Shown here: positions 1 through 8,888 of the stretch, piece by piece | Layout of the letters: each line of letters starts with the position of its first letter | Position numbering within the stretch: the stretch's first letter is position 1 | Assembly (NCBI RefSeq): GCF_030378165.1 | Contig: NZ_CP119766.1 | Location: 4,898,001 to 4,962,000, forward strand | Direction of reading: 5' to 3' | Length of the DNA stretch: 64,000 nucleotides | Origin: Flavobacterium panacagri | GTDB lineage: Bacteria; Bacteroidota; Bacteroidia; Flavobacteriales; Flavobacteriaceae | Position numbers and translations under genes: made by a program | Notes under the pieces: generated by a model | What the model saw: only the letters and a program-made list of their open reading frames with translations | Told to the model about the DNA's origin: nothing | Database searches by the model: none

Positions 1-1047
1 TGCTATATTTGCCCAAACTTTACTTGAAGGCGTGTATTTTTCTGCAGTATATTTTAAAGTATTTGGATTTACTTTAATCTTGTAATATCCTTTTGTTGGT
101 AAAATAATTGGTGTTGAAGACACATCATCTATTAATTCATTTGCTGCATTTAAACCAAAACAATGCGGTGCAAAATCTGATTCTTGACCTAGGAAATAAA
201 TTTCTTTATTGTCTTTATCAGCATAATATTTGAATTCGAAATCCTGTCCGCTTTTCTCATGGAAATACATTGGAACTCCAACTGCATCTGTTGTCAAATT
301 AGTTCCTTTTGGCTGATCGCATAAATAAATGGCTGGATATTCGTTTGTTGCTACGATGTTGACATTTATTGATCCCGTGTTTGGAATCGCAAATTTATCT
401 TTAGCTGTAATCGTTAAAGTGTAGTTTGCCGCAGTTACAGGTAAAGTATAGGTTTTATTGAAGGTATAAGATTGTGGCGAATTTGTCAACTGAACTGTTT
501 CGTTGATTCCTAAAGCTTCCGATTTGATCTGAATAAAATCAATACCTGAATCATCGTTTACTACAAAATTTACCGGCAGTTTATTGCTTGTTGACAATAA
601 AACAACCGCTCCATCTTTCGGCGTTATCATGGTAATACTAGGCGCAGCAAATTCTCCGTCAAGACGTAAATTGATTTCTTCGTTTACAACATTTCCTGAA
701 ACGTCTGTAATGATTAATTTTATTTTGAATGCTTCTGATGTTCCTCTGTTTGCTGGAACTTCAAAAAAGTAACTCAGATCATACGATTCTAAAAGCGGAT
801 CCGTCTTAAAACTGATTACTTTATCCAATGATAATTCTGGAATTTGAATCTGTACGCTTTTTAATCCTAAATCATCGGCAAGAGCTGCTTTGATTTCAAA
901 TTTTCTAGTTGGTGCTCCATAAATTTCTTTAGTAGAAACAACCACCGTAGGGTTATCAGAACTAGGGAATCCTGATTCATTATTTTGGCATCCCGTTAAT
1001 AGAACGCCAAAAAGAGCAAGAAAAAATAAAAATACTTTTTTTTTCAT
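1..1047 (-). CDS. SusE/SusF-like outer-membrane lipoprotein, partial (C-terminus outside window)
   Basis: The reading frame is open from an ATG at 1047 to the window edge (349 residues seen, no stop). The N-terminus MKKKVFLFFLALFGVLLTGC is a lipoprotein signal with the lipidated Cys at residue 20. After it come beta-rich, immunoglobulin-like stretches and a C-terminal part that resembles the SusE/SusF family of surface glycan-binding proteins. In PULs such proteins sit beside SusC/SusD and bind polysaccharide at the cell surface. SusC/SusD would be expected to the left, outside the window. The gene is the first one downstream of the hybrid regulator at 1675-5697 on the same strand. The lipoprotein call is firm; the SusE/F assignment is from general character and context, so moderate. 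Confidence 0.65.
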   Translation of the reverse strand, partial: MKKKVFLFFLALFGVLLTGCQNNESGFPSSDNPTVVVSTKEIYGAPTRKFEIKAALADDLGLKSVQIQIPELSLDKVISFKTDPLLESYDLSYFFEVPANRGTSEAFKIKLIITDVSGNVVNEEINLRLDGEFAAPSITMITPKDGAVVLLSTSNKLPVNFVVNDDSGIDFIQIKSEALGINETVQLTNSPQSYTFNKTYTLPVTAANYTLTITAKDKFAIPNTGSINVNIVATNEYPAIYLCDQPKGTNLTTDAVGVPMYFHEKSGQDFEFKYYADKDNKEIYFLGQESDFAPHCFGLNAANELIDDVSSTPIILPTKGYYKIKVNPNTLKYTAEKYTPSSKVWANIA

Positions 1048-1260
1048 TTCTTTAATTTTAAGGTTTAGTTAGTTAGGTTTCTTTCGTAATCGAAAGTTTG
1101 TTTTAATCGTAGGTTATTCAAGTTTTCTCTTCCTCTCTTGAGGCAGAAAAGAAGTCGAAATTAATTATGTGGTTACTTTCATATTGAATTGAGTTTGATT
1201 AATTGTTTGCTATTTTTTTTCTCTTTTTACTTCTTAATTATGTTAGTTATTTTTTAAATT

Positions 1261-1350
1261 AACCCGCAGCTTATTGCTAAACTGCGGGTTCAAAAAGTAA
1301 TGTAACCAACCATTACTTTTAGAAATTTAAAGAGTGCTCAGCTCTTTAAA
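1261..1350. repeat. Three consecutive inverted repeats in the 627-bp gap between the regulator and the lipoprotein gene
   Basis: Three hairpins follow each other within 90 bp: arms AACCCGCAG/CTGCGGGTT (1261-1269, 1282-1290), AAAAGTAATG/CATTACTTTT (1293-1302, 1311-1320) and TTTAAAGAG/CTCTTTAAA (1326-1334, 1342-1350). All arms are perfect. None is followed by a clear T-run on either strand, so a simple terminator is not evident. They lie 215-300 nt upstream of the lipoprotein start. They may be a structured 5' leader of that operon, or the 3' end of the regulator transcript. The rest of 1048-1674 holds no gene that I can see. Confidence 0.6.
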
Positions 1351-1674
1351 ACAGATAAAAAAATTATCCTGAAACTAACATTTATAACTAACAGCAATTC
1401 CGTACTAATTGATTGCTACAAGTGCAAAGAAATGTTTATTACACACTTCTAAGGAGGGGTAAAATGGAAAAAAAAGGAGGTCAAAATTGCAATTAACTAT
1501 AATTTTTGAATAAATTTTACGAAGTATTAAAAATTACATATATATTTTTGAATTATATGCAATTATTAAATAAATAGCAGTTTTTCAGCTAAAACGATTA
1601 CGCTGAGTAGAAGATATTAATCATTCTGGCTAAAATTGCTCCAATTATGCAAGCAAAAATTAATATCCGTTTAA

Positions 1675-4600
1675 CTATTTAATAATGTTTAAGTCAGAAT
1701 TGAAAGAGTTTTTGTATTTTTTAATATATTCTGAAGGCGTCATTCCAAAAAGTTTTACGAACTGCTGTCTGAAATATTTAGGATCTTCAAAACCAACTTC
1801 GGCACTTGCTTGTGCGATATTCATTTCTTCGGTCAGCATCAGCATTGCGGCTCTTCGAATTCGTAAGGAACGAATGAAAGCGTTTAAAGTCTGTCCCGAA
1901 ATAATTTTGATTTTGGTATAAAGCGTTCTGTGGCTCATTCCCATTTCAAGTGCAAAAGTCCGAATCGTAAAATCCTTTTTATGAATGTTTGCTTCTACAA
2001 TATCAATACATTTTTTTAACATCTGTTGATATTCGACAGGAACTTTCTGCGTGTTTTCTTTTAGCGTAATGCTATCTAAGAAATAAGCCCGTAAATTGTG
2101 TCGGTTTCGCAATAAAGATTCTACTCTGGCTGTCAGAATATCATCATCAAAAGGCTTGGTAATATAATCGTCTGCCCCTTCATTAATTCCCTGTAAATGT
2201 GTTTCAGGATTTTTGGATGCCGTTAGTAAAATAACAGGAATGTGCGATAAAGCATTGTCTTCTTTAATTTTTCGGCATAATTCCAAACCATCCATTTCTT
2301 CCATAGTAATATCGCTGATTACAAGATCTGGAATGTGTTTTTTGGTCAATTTTAAACCTTCTTCTCCATTTTCTGCACTGTATACAATGTAATTATCCGA
2401 AAACAATTTGATCAGATAAGCCCGAATTTCAGCATTATCATCAATAATTAAAACGGTGCGTTTTTCAGTTAACATTGTCTTTTTAAAATCGCTTTCTGAA
2501 ACCGAGTTTATTACAGCCAGCTCTTCCAATTCATCTGGAATCAATTCATCAAATAACTGGCTTCTGTGTGGTTTTTCGTCTGTTATTTCAGCATTTTCAA
2601 AATGGCTGTTTCCTTTTAAAAATGTTAGCTTAAAAATACTTCCCTTTCCAGCTTCACTGCTACAGGTCACAGAACCTTTGTGTTTATCCACAAAATATTT
2701 AACAATATAAAGTCCGATACCAAAACCAGTTCCCACGGAAACTTTAGAATTGATCTGCTTGAATTTTTCAAAAATAACGTCAATATCTTTTTTATCAATT
2801 CCGTCTCCGCTATCGCTTATTTCAAGAAAAACTTCATCCTCATTTTCGGTTACTTTTAAATTGATTTCTCCTCCAACAGGTGTGTATTTAAAAGCATTTG
2901 ACATTAAGTTGAACAACGAAATTTCGATCTTTTCATAATCGCCAATGATTGTAATTTCATGGTCAGGAATAATGAAATTATAACTAATCTGCTTTTCTTT
3001 TGCCTGATTGACGAAGCATTGATAAACTTCATTAGAAAGATTATTTACATTGATTGGAGACAATCGCAGGGAATCGGCATCGTTTTCAGCTTTTCTTAAT
3101 AAAAGCAACTGATCAACCAAACTTAAAAGTCTTCTCGCATTTCGGTGCGCAATAGCCAAATCACTTCCAGCAGAACCATTTTCAACATTTTCTTTCTGAA
3201 CCGCTTTTTTCAACGGATTAATAATCAGCGAAAGCGGCGTTCTAAATTCATGCGAAATATAAGTAAACATTGACGCCTGTTTTTCGGCTATCTCTTTTTC
3301 TTTTTTACTTTCCAGTTCGGCGATTTTTACCTTGTACTTTAATTTCTCTTTGTTTTTATTATAATCCAAATATAAAAATAACATACCTCCAATTACTACT
3401 AAATACAAGGTATACGCCCACCACGTTCTATACCAAGGTGGTAAAACGGTTATAGAAACTAAACTAACTTCTTTATTCCATCCGCCCTGGAAATTGGTTG
3501 TTTTTACTTTAAAAGTATATTTCCCTTCCGGAAGTCTAGAATAATTTGCTTTTCGGGTTTGTCCAACATAATTCCATTGTTCGTCCCAGCCTTCTAGAAA
3601 ATAGGCGTAATTTATTTTGTCTGAGTTGTTATAATCCAACGCAACAAATTCTAATGACAATGTCGTTTGATCGTATTCTAAACTAACCTCTTTTATTTTA
3701 TCTGAATCAGTATCAACTTCTGCTTTACTTTCTTCAATCAACTGATTATTCACATAAAAATCAGTCAGTAAAACATTGTTCTTTTGGTTAAAACCCTTTA
3801 TGGCTTCCGGATAAAAAATATTAAAACCATTAATTCCTCCAAAAAGAAATTCTCCAGAAGAAAGTTTGATACCTGCATTAAAACTAAACTGATTGCTTTG
3901 AAGTCCATCGTTTACAGAGAAACTACGGAATGTTTTACTCTTTTTATCATATCGGCAAATTCCGTTGTAGGTACTCATCCATAAGTTGCCGTATTTGTCT
4001 TCCAACAACCTTAAAACCGTATTCGACGGCAAGCCATCATCAATCGTTAATCTTTTAAAAGTATTTGTTTTTCGATCGAATAATAGCAAACCTCCCTCTT
4101 GTGTTCCAACCCAAAGATTCTTGTCTTTATCTTCATAAATACATCGAATAGGATTTCCAATGGCTTTTTTAGTAACTTTTCGCGTTTCTTTTTCGATAGA
4201 TAAAAGCGTACTATAATTTCCTGCCCACAATTTTCCATCTGAAGTTTCCGTCATGCATTGTAGATTGTCAATATTTTTATCAAAAAGAATAAAATTGTCT
4301 GTCTTGCGATCCAGAAAATATAATGAACCTTCATTTGTTGCACTTGCCCAAATATTGGCTTTTGAATCCTTGAATACAAACCAAATATTTTTTTCAGTTT
4401 GTTTAGTAAAAGTATTATAACACGAATATTTTTTTACACTATTTGTTTTCTTATTGATGCGATTGATTCCTCCTGCCCAAGTAGAAATCCAGATATCGTT
4501 ATTGGCATCACGAATTATTCCGGTTATAAAAGGACTTGAAAGTGAAACTCCGTAATTGGTATAAGTATTATTTTTTCGATCCCAATATTTTAATCCTGCA

Positions 4601-5697
4601 CCATCTGTTCCCACCAAAAGATTGTTCTTTTCATCTTCATAAAAAGATAAAATAAAGTTGTCTGCAGGCTCTTTTGCATTGTATCGGATGCTTTTAAAAT
4701 ACCTAGGCGTATCACTCAGCATACTGATTCCCCCACGAAGTGAACCAAACCATTTGTTACCTGATTTGTCTTCGTATAAACTCCAGACCGAATTACTCTT
4801 TGCTAATTGCTCGTTGTAAGGAAAAGGCTTATTATTTTGATTGATGTAAAAAATACCGCATCCGTCTGTTGTCAACCAGGTTTTTCCTTTTTTATCAATT
4901 AAAATATCTGTAACACTGCATTTATTGGTAAAATAATTTTCAGAAACCAAACCTGTCTTAGTATTCAATAAAAACAATCCTTCATCGGTTCCTAATAAAA
5001 GATTTCCGTCAGCGGACAATTTCATTGCTTTTACTCCAATGGAAAGCGGAAATATTATTTTTAAATCTTTTATCTTATAATCATAATTACACACCCCCAC
5101 ATTTCGAACATACACCCAGCATCCTGATTTTTCTTTGTTTTCCTGAATAGCAATCGCGTCATAAGTATTAATTCTGATTCTGTTTCCTAAAGCATTTAAC
5201 GAAATATGTTTTCCAATAAAAGAACCATTCTCAAAAGCCAATAATCCTAATTTTTGGGAAGCAACCAACACCAATTGATCTGACACAGATCGCATCTGAT
5301 GAATAATATCCTGTAAAACTTTTGTTTTTTTATCTTGAGCTATATATCTAACGGTATGAAAGACGGCTTTCTTCTTGTCGTAAATACAAATTCCATTGGT
5401 TCCTCCTATCCAAATATTGTTTTTAGAATCGCCTTCAATATTGTAGATCGTATTGAATAAAAGTGATTTTTTATCGTTGATCCGATTTCTAAAAACTTTA
5501 AAATTGTAGCCATCATATCGATTTAGACCATCATAAGTTCCAAACCACATAAATCCTTCATTATCCTGGTAAATAGAGATAATTGAATTATTAGACAAAC
5601 CGTCAGAAATATCAAGGAATTTGACTGGATAATCTTGTGAAAAAACCTCAGAAGAAAATCCTAAAAGGAGTAGAAAATAGAGAACAAATGGTTTCAA
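1675..5697 (-). CDS. Hybrid two-component system (HTCS) PUL regulator
   Basis: One-protein sensor and transcription factor. From the chosen TTG start (1340 residues): signal peptide about 1-22; repeated beta-propeller sensor blades (many WFGT/IWIG/LWVGT-type motifs) to about 670; Y_Y_Y domain about 675-745; one membrane helix about 757-777; histidine kinase with phospho-acceptor His at about 816 (YISHEFRTPLS); HATPase with GFGIGLYIV; receiver domain with phospho-Asp at about 1129 (VISDITM); C-terminal AraC-type helix-turn-helix. In Bacteroidota these sense a glycan breakdown product in the periplasm and activate an adjacent PUL, here probably the one starting with the lipoprotein at 1047. The frame extends further upstream to 5793/5802, but that part would lie inside a terminator hairpin (5759-5796) and lacks a sensible signal peptide. 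TTG at 5697 gives MKPFVLYFLLLLGFSS, a proper one. Confidence 0.9.
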   Translation of the reverse strand: MKPFVLYFLLLLGFSSEVFSQDYPVKFLDISDGLSNNSIISIYQDNEGFMWFGTYDGLNRYDGYNFKVFRNRINDKKSLLFNTIYNIEGDSKNNIWIGGTNGICIYDKKKAVFHTVRYIAQDKKTKVLQDIIHQMRSVSDQLVLVASQKLGLLAFENGSFIGKHISLNALGNRIRINTYDAIAIQENKEKSGCWVYVRNVGVCNYDYKIKDLKIIFPLSIGVKAMKLSADGNLLLGTDEGLFLLNTKTGLVSENYFTNKCSVTDILIDKKGKTWLTTDGCGIFYINQNNKPFPYNEQLAKSNSVWSLYEDKSGNKWFGSLRGGISMLSDTPRYFKSIRYNAKEPADNFILSFYEDEKNNLLVGTDGAGLKYWDRKNNTYTNYGVSLSSPFITGIIRDANNDIWISTWAGGINRINKKTNSVKKYSCYNTFTKQTEKNIWFVFKDSKANIWASATNEGSLYFLDRKTDNFILFDKNIDNLQCMTETSDGKLWAGNYSTLLSIEKETRKVTKKAIGNPIRCIYEDKDKNLWVGTQEGGLLLFDRKTNTFKRLTIDDGLPSNTVLRLLEDKYGNLWMSTYNGICRYDKKSKTFRSFSVNDGLQSNQFSFNAGIKLSSGEFLFGGINGFNIFYPEAIKGFNQKNNVLLTDFYVNNQLIEESKAEVDTDSDKIKEVSLEYDQTTLSLEFVALDYNNSDKINYAYFLEGWDEQWNYVGQTRKANYSRLPEGKYTFKVKTTNFQGGWNKEVSLVSITVLPPWYRTWWAYTLYLVVIGGMLFLYLDYNKNKEKLKYKVKIAELESKKEKEIAEKQASMFTYISHEFRTPLSLIINPLKKAVQKENVENGSAGSDLAIAHRNARRLLSLVDQLLLLRKAENDADSLRLSPINVNNLSNEVYQCFVNQAKEKQISYNFIIPDHEITIIGDYEKIEISLFNLMSNAFKYTPVGGEINLKVTENEDEVFLEISDSGDGIDKKDIDVIFEKFKQINSKVSVGTGFGIGLYIVKYFVDKHKGSVTCSSEAGKGSIFKLTFLKGNSHFENAEITDEKPHRSQLFDELIPDELEELAVINSVSESDFKKTMLTEKRTVLIIDDNAEIRAYLIKLFSDNYIVYSAENGEEGLKLTKKHIPDLVISDITMEEMDGLELCRKIKEDNALSHIPVILLTASKNPETHLQGINEGADDYITKPFDDDILTARVESLLRNRHNLRAYFLDSITLKENTQKVPVEYQQMLKKCIDIVEANIHKKDFTIRTFALEMGMSHRTLYTKIKIISGQTLNAFIRSLRIRRAAMLMLTEEMNIAQASAEVGFEDPKYFRQQFVKLFGMTPSEYIKKYKNSFNSDLNIIK

Positions 5698-5758
5698 AAT
5701 GTACTTAGTTAGGGTCGGGTAATAAGTACAATTATAAGGTAATTTTAGGAAAAATTTA

Positions 5759-5796
5759 AAAAAAGAATGCAGAAATGACCAACATTCCTGCATTCT
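5759..5796 (-). terminator. Intrinsic terminator of the lut operon
   Basis: Perfect 9-bp arms AGAATGCAG (5764-5772) and CTGCATTCT (5788-5796), followed on the minus strand by a run of Ts (5763-5759). It lies about 100 bp after the lutC stop and marks the end of that transcript. Its position argues against any regulator start upstream of it. Confidence 0.75.
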
Positions 5797-5899
5797 AATC
5801 AAGCTTTTATATTTAAGCTATTCTTTTTAATAAAACATTCCTTATAGAGTTTAAATTCTATGCGAATATTTTTATCAATAAAGAAGCTCAATCAACTTA

Positions 5900-6487
5900 T
5901 TATTCTAATAAAAAAACAATCAATCCTCTTGCGCCATGTGCGCCTAGAACTAGAGATTGTTCAATATCTGCTGTTTTTGATGGCCCTGCAATGAAAGTTC
6001 CAAATCCATATTCCATATTGCCAATTCTGTCATAAGCTTGTTGCATCGTTGGCAGAATGTCTTTTTTATGAACTATAATAGCTAAATATTGTGCTATGAA
6101 AGGTGCAACACGCTGACCTAATATATCATCCGTAACCCAAAGCCCACTGTTTTCTGCAACACCAAAATGTGCTTTAATAACCGTTAATTCAACATCCTGA
6201 AGCGAATGCGGATCAACTGTTTTCCAGTCTAAAGACGCAATTTCAGAAAGTTCTGGAAGTGTTGTTATTAATCGTTTCTGCAGATTATAATTCGATTTGA
6301 TGTAATTGATGATTTCATTATAATCAGCAACTTCAACAGGATCGCCTCCAATTCCTTTTAAAACCGTTTTATACGTTTCTAAGATATCAAATTGTTCCGA
6401 TCCTAAGACTTTTAAATCTGGTAGTTCTGAAACCAATTCTGACTGATTCGCTTTTATTCTTTTTAAAATTTCGCCTTTACTACTCAT
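5900..6487 (-). CDS. lutC: LutC-family (LUD domain) lactate utilisation protein
   Basis: 195-residue LUD-domain protein, a subunit of the LutABC L-lactate dehydrogenase complex that oxidises lactate to pyruvate in the cytoplasm. Visible features are a short helical N-terminus (MSSKGEILKRIKANQ) and the conserved end GFGTFIAGPSKTADIEQSLVLG, followed by HGARGLIVFLL. The ATG at 6487 was chosen because it overlaps the end of lutB by 8 bp, a normal translational coupling; a longer frame to 6553 would overlap lutB far more. It is the last gene before the terminator at 5759-5796. Confidence 0.88.
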   Translation of the reverse strand: MSSKGEILKRIKANQSELVSELPDLKVLGSEQFDILETYKTVLKGIGGDPVEVADYNEIINYIKSNYNLQKRLITTLPELSEIASLDWKTVDPHSLQDVELTVIKAHFGVAENSGLWVTDDILGQRVAPFIAQYLAIIVHKKDILPTMQQAYDRIGNMEYGFGTFIAGPSKTADIEQSLVLGAHGARGLIVFLLE

Positions 6488-7880
6488 TTCCTTTTTCTTT
6501 AGATTCTCGCGAATTTTTCTTGTACCATTCTCTAAAAGATTCTTCTGGAACATCTGGCATTTCGCGCTGATCGTACCATTTATTCATCTTATTGTTAACC
6601 ATTCCTGGAATATTCTTCATTACAAATCGTCCTGATTTTCCAGCAATATTAAAAACCGTTGGATTTGCCAGCACTGTTGCCATTGTTTTCATTGCCACCG
6701 TTTTTACTTTTGGTGTATGGCCTTCTTTTACCAAAACCTGACGCCATTTGTATAATTGATCGTGAATATCAATTTTTACGGGACAAACATTCGTACATGA
6801 ACCACAAAGTGTGCTTGCAAAAGGCAGATCAGCATTTTTGCTCATATCTAAATTTGGCGCTAATATAGAACCAATTGGCCCCGCAACTGCATTATGATAA
6901 CTGTGTCCACCACTTCGTCTGTAAACTGGACAAGTATTCATACAAGCACCGCAACGAATACATTTTAGAGAATTTCTAAAATCTTCTCTTCCTAATTGCG
7001 TACTTCTTCCGTTGTCTACAATTACAATATGCATTTCTTTTCCGTCTCTTGGTTTTTTGAAGTGACTTGAAAAAGTAGTAATCGGTTGTCCTGTTGCGCT
7101 TCTTGCTAATAATCTAAGGAAAACACCTAAATGTTCTCTTTTCGGAATTAATTTTTCGAATCCCATGCAGGCGATGTGAACGTCTGCTAAATGAGCGCCC
7201 ATATCGGCATTTCCTTCATTGGTGCAAACCACAAATTCCCCTGTTTCTGCAACAGCAAAATTGACTCCCGTCAGCGCCACTTTTCTAGTCAAAAAAGTAT
7301 TTCTCAAACTATGACGAGCTGATTCCGTTAAATATTGCGGATTGAAATTTCCTTTTTCTGTACCTAAATGTTCGTGGAAAGTTTCACTTACATCTTCTTT
7401 TTTTAAGTGAATCGCTGGAAGTACAATATGACTTGGCGGTTCTTTACGAAGCTGCACAATATATTCTCCTAAATCTGAATCGATTACTTCAATTCCTTTT
7501 TCGGCTAAATAATCGTTTAAATGGCATTCTTCTGTAAGCATCGATTTGGATTTTACCATCTGCTTTACATCATGTTTTGCCATGATCGAATGTACAATTT
7601 CGTTGTGTTCTTTGGCATCAGCTGCCCAATGCACAATGATACCGTTTCTTTGAGCGTTTGCTTCAAATTCAACTAAATAATCGTGAATATTAGACAGTAC
7701 GTTTAACTTGATTTGAGAAGCCGTTTCGCGAAGCAATTCCCAATCTTCAATTTGATGTGCGGATCTATCTCTTTTAGCGCGAACAAACCAAAGTGTTTCA
7801 TCATGCCAATTGACACGTTCTACATCTTTATTAAACTTTGTCGCGGCTTCGCTGTGGGATATTATTTTTTCTGATGACAT
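6480..7880 (-). CDS. lutB: LutB-family iron-sulfur protein
   Basis: 466 residues, the usual length for LutB. The N-terminal two thirds is a LUD-type domain. It is followed by a double 4Fe-4S ferredoxin region with CIRCGACMNTCP and CGSCTNVCP motifs, and a C-terminal tail typical of the family. It is the electron-carrying subunit of the LutABC lactate oxidation system. It overlaps lutC and is separated from lutA by a 171-bp gap filled with an inverted repeat, so the three genes are probably still co-transcribed. Next to a rhamnose cluster, the likely source of lactate is L-lactaldehyde from rhamnulose-1-phosphate (inference). Confidence 0.92.
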   Translation of the reverse strand: MSSEKIISHSEAATKFNKDVERVNWHDETLWFVRAKRDRSAHQIEDWELLRETASQIKLNVLSNIHDYLVEFEANAQRNGIIVHWAADAKEHNEIVHSIMAKHDVKQMVKSKSMLTEECHLNDYLAEKGIEVIDSDLGEYIVQLRKEPPSHIVLPAIHLKKEDVSETFHEHLGTEKGNFNPQYLTESARHSLRNTFLTRKVALTGVNFAVAETGEFVVCTNEGNADMGAHLADVHIACMGFEKLIPKREHLGVFLRLLARSATGQPITTFSSHFKKPRDGKEMHIVIVDNGRSTQLGREDFRNSLKCIRCGACMNTCPVYRRSGGHSYHNAVAGPIGSILAPNLDMSKNADLPFASTLCGSCTNVCPVKIDIHDQLYKWRQVLVKEGHTPKVKTVAMKTMATVLANPTVFNIAGKSGRFVMKNIPGMVNNKMNKWYDQREMPDVPEESFREWYKKNSRESKEKGNE

Positions 7881-7933
7881 TTTCTACTATTTAAAAGTCA
7901 ATTTTGAAATATTTATCATTGGTATGCTTTATT

Positions 7934-8027
7934 TAACCGCAAAGTTCGCAAAGGAAAAAGCGCAAAGTTCGCAAAGATTAAAATTAACTTTGCGAACCTA
8001 GCGTAAAACCTTGCGAACTTTGCGATT
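7934..8027. repeat. Long imperfect inverted repeat (GCAAAGTTCGCAAAG type)
   Basis: Left arm 7934-7980 and right arm 7984-8027 are near reverse complements, built from repeated CGCAAAGTTCGCAAAG units. The whole can fold into one long hairpin. It sits between lutA and lutB inside a probable operon. The style matches dispersed intergenic repeats common in Flavobacterium genomes (general knowledge). Confidence 0.75.
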
Positions 8028-8051
8028 AAATTTTATACTCAACATTTGTTC

Positions 8052-8792
8052 TTAATTTTCGAGTGAATTTAATATTTCAGCAATGTGAATGGTTTTGATC
8101 CTGCTTTTTTGTCTTTTTAGAATTCCGTCCAAATGCATCAAGCAAGACATATCTCCACCGGTAATATAATCCACATCATGACTTTCATGATCTTTAATAC
8201 GATCTTGCCCCATTTTTACAGAAACAGCTTCTTCGGTAACACAAAATGTACCTCCAAAACCACAGCATTCGTCTTTTCTGGTTAAAGCAACTAAATCAAG
8301 ATCTTTTATATTGTGTAATAATTGTTCTGGTTTAGAAAAGAATGGTGCATTTAATTCTGACATCTGCGAAAGCTTTAATCCACGCTGACCGTGACAGCTT
8401 ACGTGCATTCCTACTTTAAAAGGAAATCGTCCGTCGATATGGTCAATTTTTAAAATATCTGTAATAAACTCTGTAAGTTCGTAAACTGTATTTCGTATTG
8501 CTGTCGCTTTCTCTTCTTGTTTTTCATCGTGTAAGTGATCTTTCACGTGTAAAACGCAACTTCCAGAAGGACAAACGATATAATCAAAACCTGAGAAATT
8601 AGAAATAAAATTAGCGTCGCATCCTTTTGTTAAATGTGCATAACCACTGTTTGCCATTGGCTGTCCACAACAGGTTTGTCCCATTGGAAAATGCACGTCA
8701 CAGCCTAATTTTTGAAGTAATTCGTAGGTTGCAATTCCTACTTTTGGGTAAAATTGGTCGACATAACAAGGTATAAAAAGTCCAATTTTCAT
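8052..8792 (-). CDS. lutA: LutA-family CCG-domain Fe-S oxidoreductase
   Basis: 246 residues with two cysteine-rich CCG domains: CCGQPMANSG near residue 40 and CCGFGGTFCV near 175, plus CPSGSC and HVSCHGQRG between them. This is the LutA/GlpC-like subunit of the lactate oxidation complex. Length is normal. The gene follows the kinase at 8889 by 96 bp on the same strand with no terminator between them. A TAAATTTG box on the minus strand at 8867-8860 could be a separate -7 element, but I see no good -33 partner. Confidence 0.9.
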   Translation of the reverse strand: MKIGLFIPCYVDQFYPKVGIATYELLQKLGCDVHFPMGQTCCGQPMANSGYAHLTKGCDANFISNFSGFDYIVCPSGSCVLHVKDHLHDEKQEEKATAIRNTVYELTEFITDILKIDHIDGRFPFKVGMHVSCHGQRGLKLSQMSELNAPFFSKPEQLLHNIKDLDLVALTRKDECCGFGGTFCVTEEAVSVKMGQDRIKDHESHDVDYITGGDMSCLMHLDGILKRQKSRIKTIHIAEILNSLEN

Positions 8793-8888
8793 ATTGTAGT
8801 ATTTAGTGTGTTGTTCATTAGGCGTATAGGGTAAAAAATGTAAAAAATACGTTTTTCAGCAAATTTACAACATACAGACCGTTTTTAC

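Noticed and set aside
1478..1492. AAAAAAAAGGAGGTC as a ribosome-binding site
   Set aside because: It lies in the plus direction with no plus-strand gene behind it.
5698..5802. N-terminal extension of the hybrid regulator to 5802 or 5793
   Set aside because: It overlaps a clear terminator hairpin and puts about 35 non-secretory residues before the signal peptide. The TTG at 5697 fits better.
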